64,000 nt of DNA from contig JAFDGA010000006.1 in the NCBI GenBank assembly GCA_019309545.1, positions 31,797 through 95,796 of the forward strand, read 5' to 3'. The translations under genes and the position numbers were made by a program. Positions 52,939 to 61,636 of this stretch are shown here, piece after piece; within the stretch, counting starts at the first letter, position 1, and every line of letters begins with the position of its first letter. The notes beneath the pieces were generated by a model. It saw only the letters and a list, made by a program, of their open reading frames with translations. It was not told the origin of the DNA and searched no databases. The DNA is from Deltaproteobacteria bacterium. Its GTDB lineage: Bacteria; Desulfobacterota; Desulfobaccia; Desulfobaccales; Desulfobaccaceae.

Positions 52939-53411
52939 ATGTCTCCCTGAGGGTTCCTTACGATGAAACTAAAGGTCGCAATTCGATTTCTGGGGTGTCC
53001 TTTAGTCCGTCTTTCCCAACCACTCCAAAATTTCCCCACAAGCTGAGAAGCAGTACCCTCGTGATACCTTTCTGGACACAAACTGAAACTTGGGTTTTTT
53101 AGCCAGTACAAACGCATAAAGTTCCGAGAACCCGGGTGGCAAATTTTCTCAATTGAACTATCGGTCAAGCAGAGCTTTGTTTGGGGTACTTGCCTTTCCC
53201 TTTGTTAATGTAGACCCTCTAAAAATTTTTGGAAAAGTTCTTTTAGCTTTTATCTTTACTTTTTCAAAGTTTTAGGGCATGATGGAATTTATTGAGTCTG
53301 AGTTTTTACCTAGGTTTTCTTGCCTGCTTGTCGAGGGGATAGCTTTAGCCAAAGAAAAACCATTGCCGGAGCAGGCAAGTCTAAAAAATAGTCAGCTTAG
53401 GAGAGGAGGAA
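52939..53411. other. Gene-free interval before tolC
   Basis: About 470 bases. No reading frame here has a recognisable domain; the 92-codon minus frame within 52893-53168 has no ribosome site and no family similarity I can see, and I treat it as chance. AT-rich sequence (53215-53275) is followed by a probable structured leader at 53319-53379 and a ribosome site just ahead of tolC. No tRNA fragment that would mark an integration site was found by eye. Confidence 0.45.
53319..53379 (+). ncRNA. Possible structured 5' leader of tolC
   Basis: CTTGCCTGCT (53319-53328) and AGCAGGCAAG (53370-53379) form a perfect 10-bp stem that closes a 41-base interior, which contains a second small hairpin CTTT-AGCC-AAAG and purine-rich single-stranded parts. 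The stem ends 32 bases before the ATG of tolC. It does not match any riboswitch consensus I know. It could be a regulatory leader, a terminator-like fold or chance. Confidence 0.35.
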
Positions 53412-54809
53412 ATGAACATCTTAGTCCGATTGGGGGGGGTATTGGTTTGTTTGGCCATGGTCGCTGCTCCACTGGGCCTAAAGGCCGCGGAGCTGCCGGT
53501 GCTGGACTTACCCGAATTGGTGAAGCTGGCCCTGGAATTTAGCCCACAGATCAAGGCTAGCCAAAGCGAAGTAGAAGCTGCCAAGCAGCAACATGAACAG
53601 GCAAAAAGTCATTATTATCCCCAGATTGAGGCATTGGCGATCACCGGGGTGGCACCCAATGCCCGGCGTCCGGAAGTCCGGGGTAACGACATCTATTTTC
53701 CTGACCCCAGCAACCGCCTGCACGGAGTAAGCTTCTTTGGCCGCCTGGAAGCCCATGTTTTCCAGCCGCTTTACACCTTTGGCAAAATCGCGTACCGCAA
53801 AAGAGCCGCGTCTCACAATATTCAGGTCAAAAAGGCTCAGGTAGAAGAGAAAAAGGGAGACGTGATATGGGATCTAGCCCGGGCCTATTATGGCCTGATT
53901 CTGGCGCAACAGGGTGTGGCGGAGGTCAAAGACGCGCGCGTCTATCTTTCCGATATCGAGGAACGGATTGACCGCCTGCTGGCATTGGGCTCGCCATCCG
54001 TCCAGGAAAGCGACCGCTACCGTCTTGACATGTACAAAGGGGCAGTAGATAAATTCGCCGCCGAAGCCGAGGAGGGCGCCAAGGTCGCTTATAAGGCGCT
54101 TAAAGCCATGATCGATTATGGTCCGGATAAAAATTTCCAGGTTCCCTTAGAGTTGCCCCAACCTTCGGCTCCACCTCGGCCCCTGGAACATTATATTCAA
54201 AAAGCCCTGGACCTGAGGCCCGAGTTTACCCAACTTAAAGAGGGCATTGAGGCTCGCAAGCTCTTGGTCGAAGCTGCCAAGGCCGACCGGTGGCCGTCTC
54301 TTTTCCTGGGCCTAAAAGGTGCTTATGCCGGCGCACCAGGGCGGCAAACCTGGCACAACCCGTATGTGGAAGATTATTTCAACACCGGTTATGCCTTTCC
54401 CTACCTGGGGATGCACATGCATTTGGATTTTGGCATTACCAAGGCGAAAATTGGCCAGGCCAAAGCCGAATTGCAGCAACTACAAAATTTACAAGGCACG
54501 GCTCTGATGGGGATTCCGGTGGAAGTGGCCCAGGCCTATGGCAAAGTAAGTGAAAATTATAAGAAAACCGTGGGACTGGATAAGGCTTATGTAAACGCCC
54601 GACGTTGGTTAGTCACTGCCATAAGCAATTTTGACATGGGAATCGGGAAAATGGACGAAATTTTCCAGGCCTTTGAACGGTTTGGAGCCTACCGGGGAGA
54701 CTACCTCATGGCCCTCTACGATTATCACCTGGCCCAAGTGCAGATGGACAAAGCCACCGGTCTGTACCGGGTCCGACTGGTCCAAGAGAAATCTAGCCAG
54801 GGCGATTAA
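53412..54809 (+). CDS. TolC-like outer-membrane efflux protein
   Basis: A 465-residue outer-membrane channel of the OEP/TolC family. A signal peptide (VRLGGVLVCLAMVAAPLGLKA) is followed by two homologous coiled-coil/beta-strand repeats (LPVLDLPELVKLALEFSPQIKASQSEVEAAKQQ near 30; AKIGQAKAELQQLQNLQGTAL near 345). It should form the exit duct of a tripartite exporter. AGGAGG is close to the ATG. It lies 230 bases ahead of an RND protein and is separated from it by a hairpin, so a functional link is likely but co-transcription is not certain. Confidence 0.9.
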   Translation: MNILVRLGGVLVCLAMVAAPLGLKAAELPVLDLPELVKLALEFSPQIKASQSEVEAAKQQHEQAKSHYYPQIEALAITGVAPNARRPEVRGNDIYFPDPSNRLHGVSFFGRLEAHVFQPLYTFGKIAYRKRAASHNIQVKKAQVEEKKGDVIWDLARAYYGLILAQQGVAEVKDARVYLSDIEERIDRLLALGSPSVQESDRYRLDMYKGAVDKFAAEAEEGAKVAYKALKAMIDYGPDKNFQVPLELPQPSAPPRPLEHYIQKALDLRPEFTQLKEGIEARKLLVEAAKADRWPSLFLGLKGAYAGAPGRQTWHNPYVEDYFNTGYAFPYLGMHMHLDFGITKAKIGQAKAELQQLQNLQGTALMGIPVEVAQAYGKVSENYKKTVGLDKAYVNARRWLVTAISNFDMGIGKMDEIFQAFERFGAYRGDYLMALYDYHLAQVQMDKATGLYRVRLVQEKSSQGD

Positions 54810-54851
54810 GAGACCTTTGACTGGGACCTAAACTGAAGAAGATTGAATAAT

Positions 54852-54875
54852 TACCAGGGCTTTTGGGCCCTGGTA
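54852..54875 (+). terminator. Hairpin after tolC
   Basis: TACCAGGGC-TTTTGG-GCCCTGGTA: a perfect 9-bp stem with a six-base loop, 42 bases after the tolC stop. The tail is TATTATTAT rather than a T run, so termination may be partial. Confidence 0.55.
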
Positions 54876-55037
54876 TATTATTATGGGGTTAGTGGATATT
54901 CCGACCCGGGCCCAAGGCATCCCCTTGTGCAATTATAACCGGATGATTATAATTATAAAAAAAGATTATGAACTAATGTTCTAAGGGGCTGTTTAACACC
55001 CTATTATCAAGCCCCGGGCGAACTAGAGGCAAAACCG

Positions 55038-57821
55038 TTGTCTTCCGAAAAAAGATTTGATCGCGTTCTCCAGATGTGGATCCGCTTACTGAATCGATTG
55101 GCCTGGCCGATTATCATCATTGCATTTATTCTGGCGATGGTTTCGGTTTACTACACTGTCAGCCATATGAGCTTCCAGACCACCCGCAGCGGACTGATCG
55201 GTGGTGATCAACATCTGATCAATTTAAAAGAACAACTGGAGGAAGAGTTCGGGGAAAGAGATGGACTGGTAGTGGTAATTACCAACCATGACCAGCAACA
55301 GGCTATCTCTTTCGCCGAGACCGTAGCCCAGGAACTGCGTCAATATCCCGAATTATTTCCAGAGCTGTTTTACCGCATGAACCCGGAGCGGTTCAAACCC
55401 TGGGCGCTGCTCTACATGAAACCGGACGATCTGGGCCGACTCAAAGAAAAGCTCCTGGAGTATCGGCCGGTAATGACGGAGTTGGCTGCCGATCCGTCTC
55501 TGGGGCGATTCTTCCAAGCCGTCAACCAGGAGATCACCCAAGATATGCTAGGGCAGCTATTTACGGACTTCTTGCAAGAAAACCAGGAAAAGCTGCCAGA
55601 CCTGAGTCTCTTGAATGCCACTCTGCGGGAATTCTATCAATCTCTGGAAGGCGGGGATACCTATCAGTCGCCTTTTCAGGCTTTGTTCCCCAAAGGATTG
55701 GGCAACTGGGAAGAAGAGGGTTACTTCTTTACTGCCGGCGACAAATATTTACTTATGCTGGTCACCACCGGTGCCAGGGATTATACGCAATCGACCAAGG
55801 CCATTACCTTGCTGCGGCAAATTGTGGAGCAGGTTAAGGTCAATTTCCCCGACGTCCAGGTGGGGGTCACCGGTCCCGAGGCTTTGGAAGACGATGAAAT
55901 GTCCAATGCCCTGCGTGACATTACTTTGGCCACCTGGTTATCGCTCACCGGTCAACTGCTTCTGCTGATCATCTTTTTCCGCAGTCTGAAACGTCCTCTG
56001 ATCGAAGGGTTTATCCTAATCATCGGACTGTCTTGGACTTTTGGGCTGGCTACCCTGGTGGTGGGGCATCTTAATATTCTGTCCATGGTTTTTGCCCCCC
56101 TGATGTTGGGGATCACCATTGATTACGGCATCCACTGGTTCTGCCATCTAGAAGAGGAAGAAAATGGGACCCGAAGATGTACTTTGAGAGCCTTGCTGGG
56201 AACCCACCGATATGGCACTCCAGGGATTATTTATGCGGCTTTAGCGACCACCGTGTCCTTCATCCCTCTCATCTTTACGGGGTTCCAAGGATTGGCCGAG
56301 CTTGGCCTGATCCTTTTCATGGGCATCCCCGTCATGTTAGTGGTTACGCTATTGGTACAGCCGGCCTTGGTCTTCCTGGTTGAAAAGTGTCGAGCGGAGG
56401 CAACGGCGCCAACGGTTGAACCCCACCCCCATCCGTTTATGTCGCTCAAATGGCAGCGGCCCGGAGTGATCCTGATTCTGGGACTGGCAATGTTCGCTGT
56501 GGGCGGCGTCAGTCTGTTCCATGTGCCGTTCGATTTGAATCCCTTGAATCTGCAAAACCCGGACACCGAATCAGTGGTATGGGAACATAAACTGTTAGAA
56601 GACTCCCAATATTCCAGTGTCTATGGAGTGATGACCGTTTGCAGCCCGGAAGAAATCCAGGCTAAGACCCAGGCCCTGAAGAAGTTGGCGACGGTATCGC
56701 ATGTGGAATCCATCCTGTCTTTTCTTCCCAATGAGCCGGAATCCAAACACCGCCTGCTCCAGGAACTGAAGCCAGTGGTCGATCCAATCCACTTCGCAGA
56801 CAACCAGCCTGATTCATCCTCCCCAGCCGAGTTGGCTGCAGTTCTAGGCCGGATTCACTTTAAGCTATTACGGGCCCAAGAAAGCAGTTGGAACCCAGAA
56901 AGCCAAGCCACCCTGGCCCAACTGGAGGAAGCTAATCGCTTGCTTGCCCGGCTCTTGCCCTTGTTGCGTCAGGATCCCGATTCGCAGCTGGTGGAGCGAC
57001 TGAAAGAATTTGAACGGCATTTCTTTGCCGATCTCAGGGATAAATGGAAGCTCTTGAAAAGCAACCTGGATGCGCGGCCGCCCCAGATTACGGACCTGCC
57101 GGCACAGATTACGGAGAGATTTATCAGTACGCAGGGTAATTATCTGATCCGCGTCTTCCCGGCGCAAGATGTCTGGGACCGGGAACCGTTAGAAAGATTT
57201 GTCCAAGATCTCCGCACCGTGGATCCGGATGTGGTAGGCGACCCGGTATTGCTCTATGTCTTTACTTCGGCCTTCCGCAATGCCTGCTTGTGGGCCGCCG
57301 GCATGGCATTGCTGGCGGTAACTTGCGTGCTGGTGGTTTTCTTCCGTAACCTGAAGTTGGCTCTACTGGCTATGATGCCGTTGCTGGTAGGCACCGGCTG
57401 GACCCTGAACCTGATGTGGCTTCTCGATATGTCCTTCAATCAGGCCAATGTTTTATTCCTGCCCCTGATCTTGGGGGAAGGTATGGAATACGGCATTGTT
57501 ATCCTGACGCGCTGGAAAATCGACCAGGCGGCCCGCAACATCACTCTTCCGGCCAGTACGGCCAAGGGCGTCACGCTGTCGGCCTTGACTACCGCGGTAG
57601 GTTTCGGCAGTTTGATGGTATCCGGCCATCAGGGAGTATTCAGTCTGGGGCTGTTGGCAACGGTGGGCAGCACCAATGTGCTGTTGGCTGCCTTAAGCGT
57701 GCTGCCAGCTTTTCTCCGGCTACTGGAAAAGCAAGAGGCAGGCGCGGCGGTCGTTGTTCCACAGTATCGCGAAAATAGCAATATTACGCCATTCCGGTAT
57801 GAAAAAGAGGAGAGCAAATGA
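55038..57821 (+). CDS. hpnN: HpnN-like RND (MMPL) membrane exporter
   Basis: A 927-residue RND-superfamily protein with two similar halves, each with one transmembrane segment, a large periplasmic loop and a block of five segments (MMPL domain, residues about 265-445 and 745-890). The first block begins DITLATWLSLTGQLLLLIIFFRSL and the second FRNACLWAAGMALLAVTCVLVVFF. Such proteins move lipids such as hopanoids across the periplasm; the next gene encodes MlaC, the typical partner. Start TTG at 55038 has AGAGG nine bases upstream. The hopanoid role is inferred from the family and gene pairing. Confidence 0.85.
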   Translation: MSSEKRFDRVLQMWIRLLNRLAWPIIIIAFILAMVSVYYTVSHMSFQTTRSGLIGGDQHLINLKEQLEEEFGERDGLVVVITNHDQQQAISFAETVAQELRQYPELFPELFYRMNPERFKPWALLYMKPDDLGRLKEKLLEYRPVMTELAADPSLGRFFQAVNQEITQDMLGQLFTDFLQENQEKLPDLSLLNATLREFYQSLEGGDTYQSPFQALFPKGLGNWEEEGYFFTAGDKYLLMLVTTGARDYTQSTKAITLLRQIVEQVKVNFPDVQVGVTGPEALEDDEMSNALRDITLATWLSLTGQLLLLIIFFRSLKRPLIEGFILIIGLSWTFGLATLVVGHLNILSMVFAPLMLGITIDYGIHWFCHLEEEENGTRRCTLRALLGTHRYGTPGIIYAALATTVSFIPLIFTGFQGLAELGLILFMGIPVMLVVTLLVQPALVFLVEKCRAEATAPTVEPHPHPFMSLKWQRPGVILILGLAMFAVGGVSLFHVPFDLNPLNLQNPDTESVVWEHKLLEDSQYSSVYGVMTVCSPEEIQAKTQALKKLATVSHVESILSFLPNEPESKHRLLQELKPVVDPIHFADNQPDSSSPAELAAVLGRIHFKLLRAQESSWNPESQATLAQLEEANRLLARLLPLLRQDPDSQLVERLKEFERHFFADLRDKWKLLKSNLDARPPQITDLPAQITERFISTQGNYLIRVFPAQDVWDREPLERFVQDLRTVDPDVVGDPVLLYVFTSAFRNACLWAAGMALLAVTCVLVVFFRNLKLALLAMMPLLVGTGWTLNLMWLLDMSFNQANVLFLPLILGEGMEYGIVILTRWKIDQAARNITLPASTAKGVTLSALTTAVGFGSLMVSGHQGVFSLGLLATVGSTNVLLAALSVLPAFLRLLEKQEAGAAVVVPQYRENSNITPFRYEKEESK

Positions 57822-58417
57822 AAAAATATCTTATAGGGATATGGCTCTTGGCGGCTTTTTTATGTGTCCCGGCAGGGGCCTGGGCCGGGCCCCCGACCGA
57901 CTATGTTAAACGGATTATGCAGAAAGTGATGGCCATCCAGAACGATCCGGCTTTAGCGGGCCCGGCCCATCAAGACGCTCGGGCCCGGGCCATCCGCCAG
58001 ATCATCAAGGAGAATTTTGACTTCCCCATGATGGCTCGCGATTCTTTGGGTCCTACTTACCAACGTCTTTCTGGTGCCCAGGCCCGGGAGTTTGAACAAA
58101 CCTTTGCCAGCCTGTTCCAAGATTCCTATACCCGCCTGGTCCTTAACTTCCTCAAACAGGAGACCATTCAATATCACCAGGAATCACAGCAAGGGGACCG
58201 GGCTCAGGTAAAAACCACCATTGTCCGCATCAATGAGACCATACCGGTAGAATACCTCATGCATTCTCGCTCCCGCAGCTGGGTGTTATATGATGTCAAA
58301 GTCGATGGGGTCAGCATTTTAAAGACCTATAAAGATCAATTTGCCCGGGTCATTCGGAGCAAATCCTTTCCGTTCTTGTTGAATCGGATGAAAATGCAGG
58401 CCCAAGCCATTGACTAG
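57818..58417 (+). CDS. MlaC-like periplasmic lipid-binding protein
   Basis: A 199-residue periplasmic protein of the MlaC/Ttg2D (toluene tolerance) family. A signal peptide (KYLIGIWLLAAFLCVPAGAWA) is followed by the typical domain (IRQIIKENFDFPMMARDSLGPTYQRLSGAQAREFEQTFASLFQDSYTR). It binds phospholipid or hopanoid in the periplasm. ATG overlaps the stop of the RND gene as ATGA, so it is translationally coupled. In hopanoid clusters the same gene is named hpnM. Confidence 0.9.
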   Translation: MKKYLIGIWLLAAFLCVPAGAWAGPPTDYVKRIMQKVMAIQNDPALAGPAHQDARARAIRQIIKENFDFPMMARDSLGPTYQRLSGAQAREFEQTFASLFQDSYTRLVLNFLKQETIQYHQESQQGDRAQVKTTIVRINETIPVEYLMHSRSRSWVLYDVKVDGVSILKTYKDQFARVIRSKSFPFLLNRMKMQAQAID

Positions 58418-58574
58418 CTTCCGGTTGCAGCAATCTATCTTGCCCGCCAGTCCAGGCCGGATCGTGAACAGACGAAATTTCGGAACATGGTGTTAAGCTA
58501 ATCTTAGCTGCAACTAACCGCAGCCGTCGGGATCTTTTCCCTTTGGCGGTGATTTTGTGGTATGGTAGAGCATC

Positions 58575-61500
58575 ATGGAAGTCATCGCAGACCTGCACAT
58601 TCATTCCCATTTTTCCCGAGCCACCGGCAAGACCGCCGATCTAGAACATCTGGATCTGTGGGCGGCTTACAAAGGGGTGACGCTGCTGGGCACCGGCGAT
58701 TGCACCCATCCCGGCTGGCTGGAGGAGATGGCTGCCCGGCTGGTGCCGATCGCTGAGGGGGTCTATCAACTGCGTCCCGAACTGACCCTGGCCCGACGGC
58801 TGGGCGGGCCGCAGTGGTCCGGTCCATCCCCCACCCGCTTTGTGATAACCGGAGAAATCAGTAGTATTTATAAAAAAAATGGGCTGACCCGCAAAGTCCA
58901 TACCCTGGTGTTGCTCCCTTCCCTGGAGGCGGCTCAGAAGCTATCGGCGCGGCTGGGCCGCCTGGGAAATGTAACCTCCGACGGCCGTCCGATTCTGGGA
59001 TTGGATGCCAAACATCTGCTGGAAGTGATTCTGGAAGTGAATTCCCAAGCCCTGGTCATCCCGGCCCATGTCTGGACCCCCTGGTTTTCGGTATTCGGCT
59101 CCAAAAGCGGCTTTGATAGCCTGGAAGATTGTTACGAGGACCTGACTGACCAGATTTTTGCTCTGGAAACCGGATTGTCTTCTGATCCCCCGATGAACTG
59201 GCGTTGGAGCGCCCTGGACCGTTTTCTCCTAGTATCCAATTCCGATGCGCATTCGCCCGCTAAAATTGGCCGAGAGGCCAATGTCCTAACTGTGCCGCCG
59301 ACCTATCCAGCCTTGGCCCAGGCCCTGAAAACCGGCCAGGGTTTTGCCGGGACCATCGAATTTTTCCCGGAAGAGGGCAAATATCATCTGGACGGCCACC
59401 GGAAATGCGGACAGCGCCTGGAGCCGGCTGAGACCCAGAAATGGCAGGGGCGGTGTCCGGTCTGCCACAAGCCGGTAACCATGGGAGTGCTGCATCGGGT
59501 GATTGAACTGGCGGATCGGGAAACGGGCCAACGTCCGGGCGGGGCGCCGCCTTTCGAGTCGCTGATCCCCCTGCCAGAGATTTTGGCCGAGATCTACCGG
59601 GCGAATTCAGGCAGTAAAAAAGTGGAAGAAAAATATTTCCGCCTATTAGATCGTCTGGGGCCCGAGCTGGCCATTTTGCGCCAAGTGCCGGAGGAGGAGC
59701 TGGCCCGCCAGGGAGGGCCGCTGCTGGCCGCGGCGATTGCCAAGATACGGCGGCGACAGGTCCACATTGAGGCAGGGTATGATGGCGAGTATGGCACCAT
59801 TCGCTTATTTGATCCCGCTGAACGTCAGGAGCTCAGTCGTCAGGCGGCTTTTTGGGTAATCCCGGCTGATCCCAGGCCAGTTGCCCAATTGTCATCGCCT
59901 CCGGGCATATTATCAGCGGCGGAGCCCGCCGGTTCTCAGGCGGGGTGCGCCCTAGCGGCACCGGTAATAACCACCAAGCTGGGTTCTGAGGCGGATAATT
60001 CCATCCTGGCCGGCCTCAATCAGGGACAACGGGCGGCCGTAACTCATGACGGTTGCCCGCTGTTGGTTCAGGCCGGACCGGGAACCGGCAAGACCCGGGC
60101 CTTAACCCACCGCATTGCCTATCTGCTCAAAAACGGAGCGGTTCGGCCGGAACAGATCCTGGGCCTTACCTTTACCCGCCAGGCGGCCGAGGAGATGCGC
60201 AGTCGGCTACGGACTTTATTGCCGGACTATCCCGGGCTGGACCGACTGGCGATCCAGACCTTTCATGCCCTGGGCAGACAAATTCTGCAAGAAAGCGATT
60301 ATCCGGAGCGCCAGGTCCTTACTGAAGAAGAGCGCCAAAGCCTCTTGCGCCCGACCGCCCAACAATATGGTTGTGCTCTGAAGGAGATTGACCAAGCCAT
60401 TGTCCATTACAAGCAGCATCTCCTTTATCCGGAGGATCTGGTGGGCAGGGAGCCGGACTCGGATTTCCTGGCCCCTTACCGGGCCTATGAAGCAGCCCTG
60501 GAACAGCTAGGGCGTTGGGATTTTGATGATCTGGTGGTTCGACCGGTGCGGCTTCTGCAAGATCATCCTGAATTGCAACGCCGCTACCAGGACCGCTATC
60601 TCCACCTGCTGGTGGATGAGTACCAGGATGTCAATCGGGCCCAATATACCCTGCTGCGTCTGTTGGCCCCCAGCCCGGCCCCGGGATTATTCGTGATTGG
60701 CGACCCCAATCAGGCGATTTATGGATTCCGCGGGGCTCAGCCGCAATATTTCTACCGCTTTACCCAGGACTGGCCGGAAGCTCAGGTAATGACTCTCACC
60801 GACACCTATCGGCTGCCGCCCCCTATTCTGCAAGCCGCTCAACAGCTAGTGGCCACCCCGACCACGGAATCGCCACTGGTCTCCCGGCGGCCCGGGAACC
60901 TGCCCCTAATCCTGCTTGAAGCCGCCTCAGAAATCTCGGAAGCCCAGCAAATTGCCCGGCAGATCGAATCTCTGGTCGGCGGCACCAGTCATCTGGCCCT
61001 GGAAGACGAGAGAGTCCGGCAATCAGAAACCCGGACGTCGGCCAGTTTCCGGGACATCGCCATCCTCTACCGCGTCCATGCCCTAGGGCTAGTCCTGGAA
61101 CAGCAGTTGCAGGCCGCCGGAATACCCTGCCAACAGGCCCGGCAAGACATCGGGCCGGAATTCACCGGCCTCGACTTCCAGGCCGAGAAGGTGTCATTGC
61201 TTTCCCTGCACGCGGCCAAAGGTCTGGAATTTCCCTATGTGTTTATTGCCGGCTGCGAGACCGGATTGCTGCCCTATGAACCTCAGGGGGAGGCTCCCTC
61301 GGATCCGGAAGAAGAACGTCGTCTTTTTTATGTCGGCCTTACTCGGGCTACGCATCAGGTTTTCTTGAGCCGGGCCCGGGTTCGCACTTTATGGGGGCAG
61401 AAACGCGCCACCCGACTTTCTCCGCTAATTTCCGTTATCGATGCCAATCTTTTGGAACGCCCAAAATCTAGAACCGACGGGGTTCGCCAACCGCGGCAAC

Positions 61501-61580
61501 CAGAGCTGTTTGATTCGGATTACCCATCCTCCCCGGGGCTGAGGAAAAATTCGAGAACCAATCGCCGGTCCCGAAGATAG
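58575..61580 (+). CDS. PHP (EndoQ-like) nuclease fused to UvrD/Rep helicase
   Basis: A 1001-residue fusion. Residues about 1-400 form a PHP-type nuclease closest to EndoQ: ADLHIHSHFSRATGKTADLE at 5-24, GTGDCTHPGW near 38, NSDAHS near 224, and a zinc site KCGQRLEP...CPVCHKPVTMGVLHRV near 277-303. EndoQ nicks DNA 5' of deaminated or abasic bases. Residues about 480-970 form a superfamily 1 helicase: Walker A QAGPGTGKTRALTHRI near 498, DEYQDVNRAQYT near 680, GDPNQAIYGFRG, SLHAAKGLEFPYVFIAG and RRLFYVGLTRATH. The two would allow nicking and unwinding in one repair pathway. It stands alone on the plus strand, 157 bases after mlaC. Confidence 0.88.
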   Translation: MEVIADLHIHSHFSRATGKTADLEHLDLWAAYKGVTLLGTGDCTHPGWLEEMAARLVPIAEGVYQLRPELTLARRLGGPQWSGPSPTRFVITGEISSIYKKNGLTRKVHTLVLLPSLEAAQKLSARLGRLGNVTSDGRPILGLDAKHLLEVILEVNSQALVIPAHVWTPWFSVFGSKSGFDSLEDCYEDLTDQIFALETGLSSDPPMNWRWSALDRFLLVSNSDAHSPAKIGREANVLTVPPTYPALAQALKTGQGFAGTIEFFPEEGKYHLDGHRKCGQRLEPAETQKWQGRCPVCHKPVTMGVLHRVIELADRETGQRPGGAPPFESLIPLPEILAEIYRANSGSKKVEEKYFRLLDRLGPELAILRQVPEEELARQGGPLLAAAIAKIRRRQVHIEAGYDGEYGTIRLFDPAERQELSRQAAFWVIPADPRPVAQLSSPPGILSAAEPAGSQAGCALAAPVITTKLGSEADNSILAGLNQGQRAAVTHDGCPLLVQAGPGTGKTRALTHRIAYLLKNGAVRPEQILGLTFTRQAAEEMRSRLRTLLPDYPGLDRLAIQTFHALGRQILQESDYPERQVLTEEERQSLLRPTAQQYGCALKEIDQAIVHYKQHLLYPEDLVGREPDSDFLAPYRAYEAALEQLGRWDFDDLVVRPVRLLQDHPELQRRYQDRYLHLLVDEYQDVNRAQYTLLRLLAPSPAPGLFVIGDPNQAIYGFRGAQPQYFYRFTQDWPEAQVMTLTDTYRLPPPILQAAQQLVATPTTESPLVSRRPGNLPLILLEAASEISEAQQIARQIESLVGGTSHLALEDERVRQSETRTSASFRDIAILYRVHALGLVLEQQLQAAGIPCQQARQDIGPEFTGLDFQAEKVSLLSLHAAKGLEFPYVFIAGCETGLLPYEPQGEAPSDPEEERRLFYVGLTRATHQVFLSRARVRTLWGQKRATRLSPLISVIDANLLERPKSRTDGVRQPRQPELFDSDYPSSPGLRKNSRTNRRSRR

Positions 61581-61636
61581 GAGCCTGCGATTAAGGTTTT
61601 TGATAAATTTTAGAAGAAATTTATCCGGCGTGGAAG

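Noticed and set aside
52893..53168. Minus-strand frame of 91 codons after tRNA-Val
   Set aside because: It overlaps the terminator of the tRNA, lacks a ribosome site and shows no domain; probably chance.
52813..53411. Integration site next to tRNA-Val
   Set aside because: No duplicate of the tRNA 3' end and no integrase gene could be seen in the region by eye.
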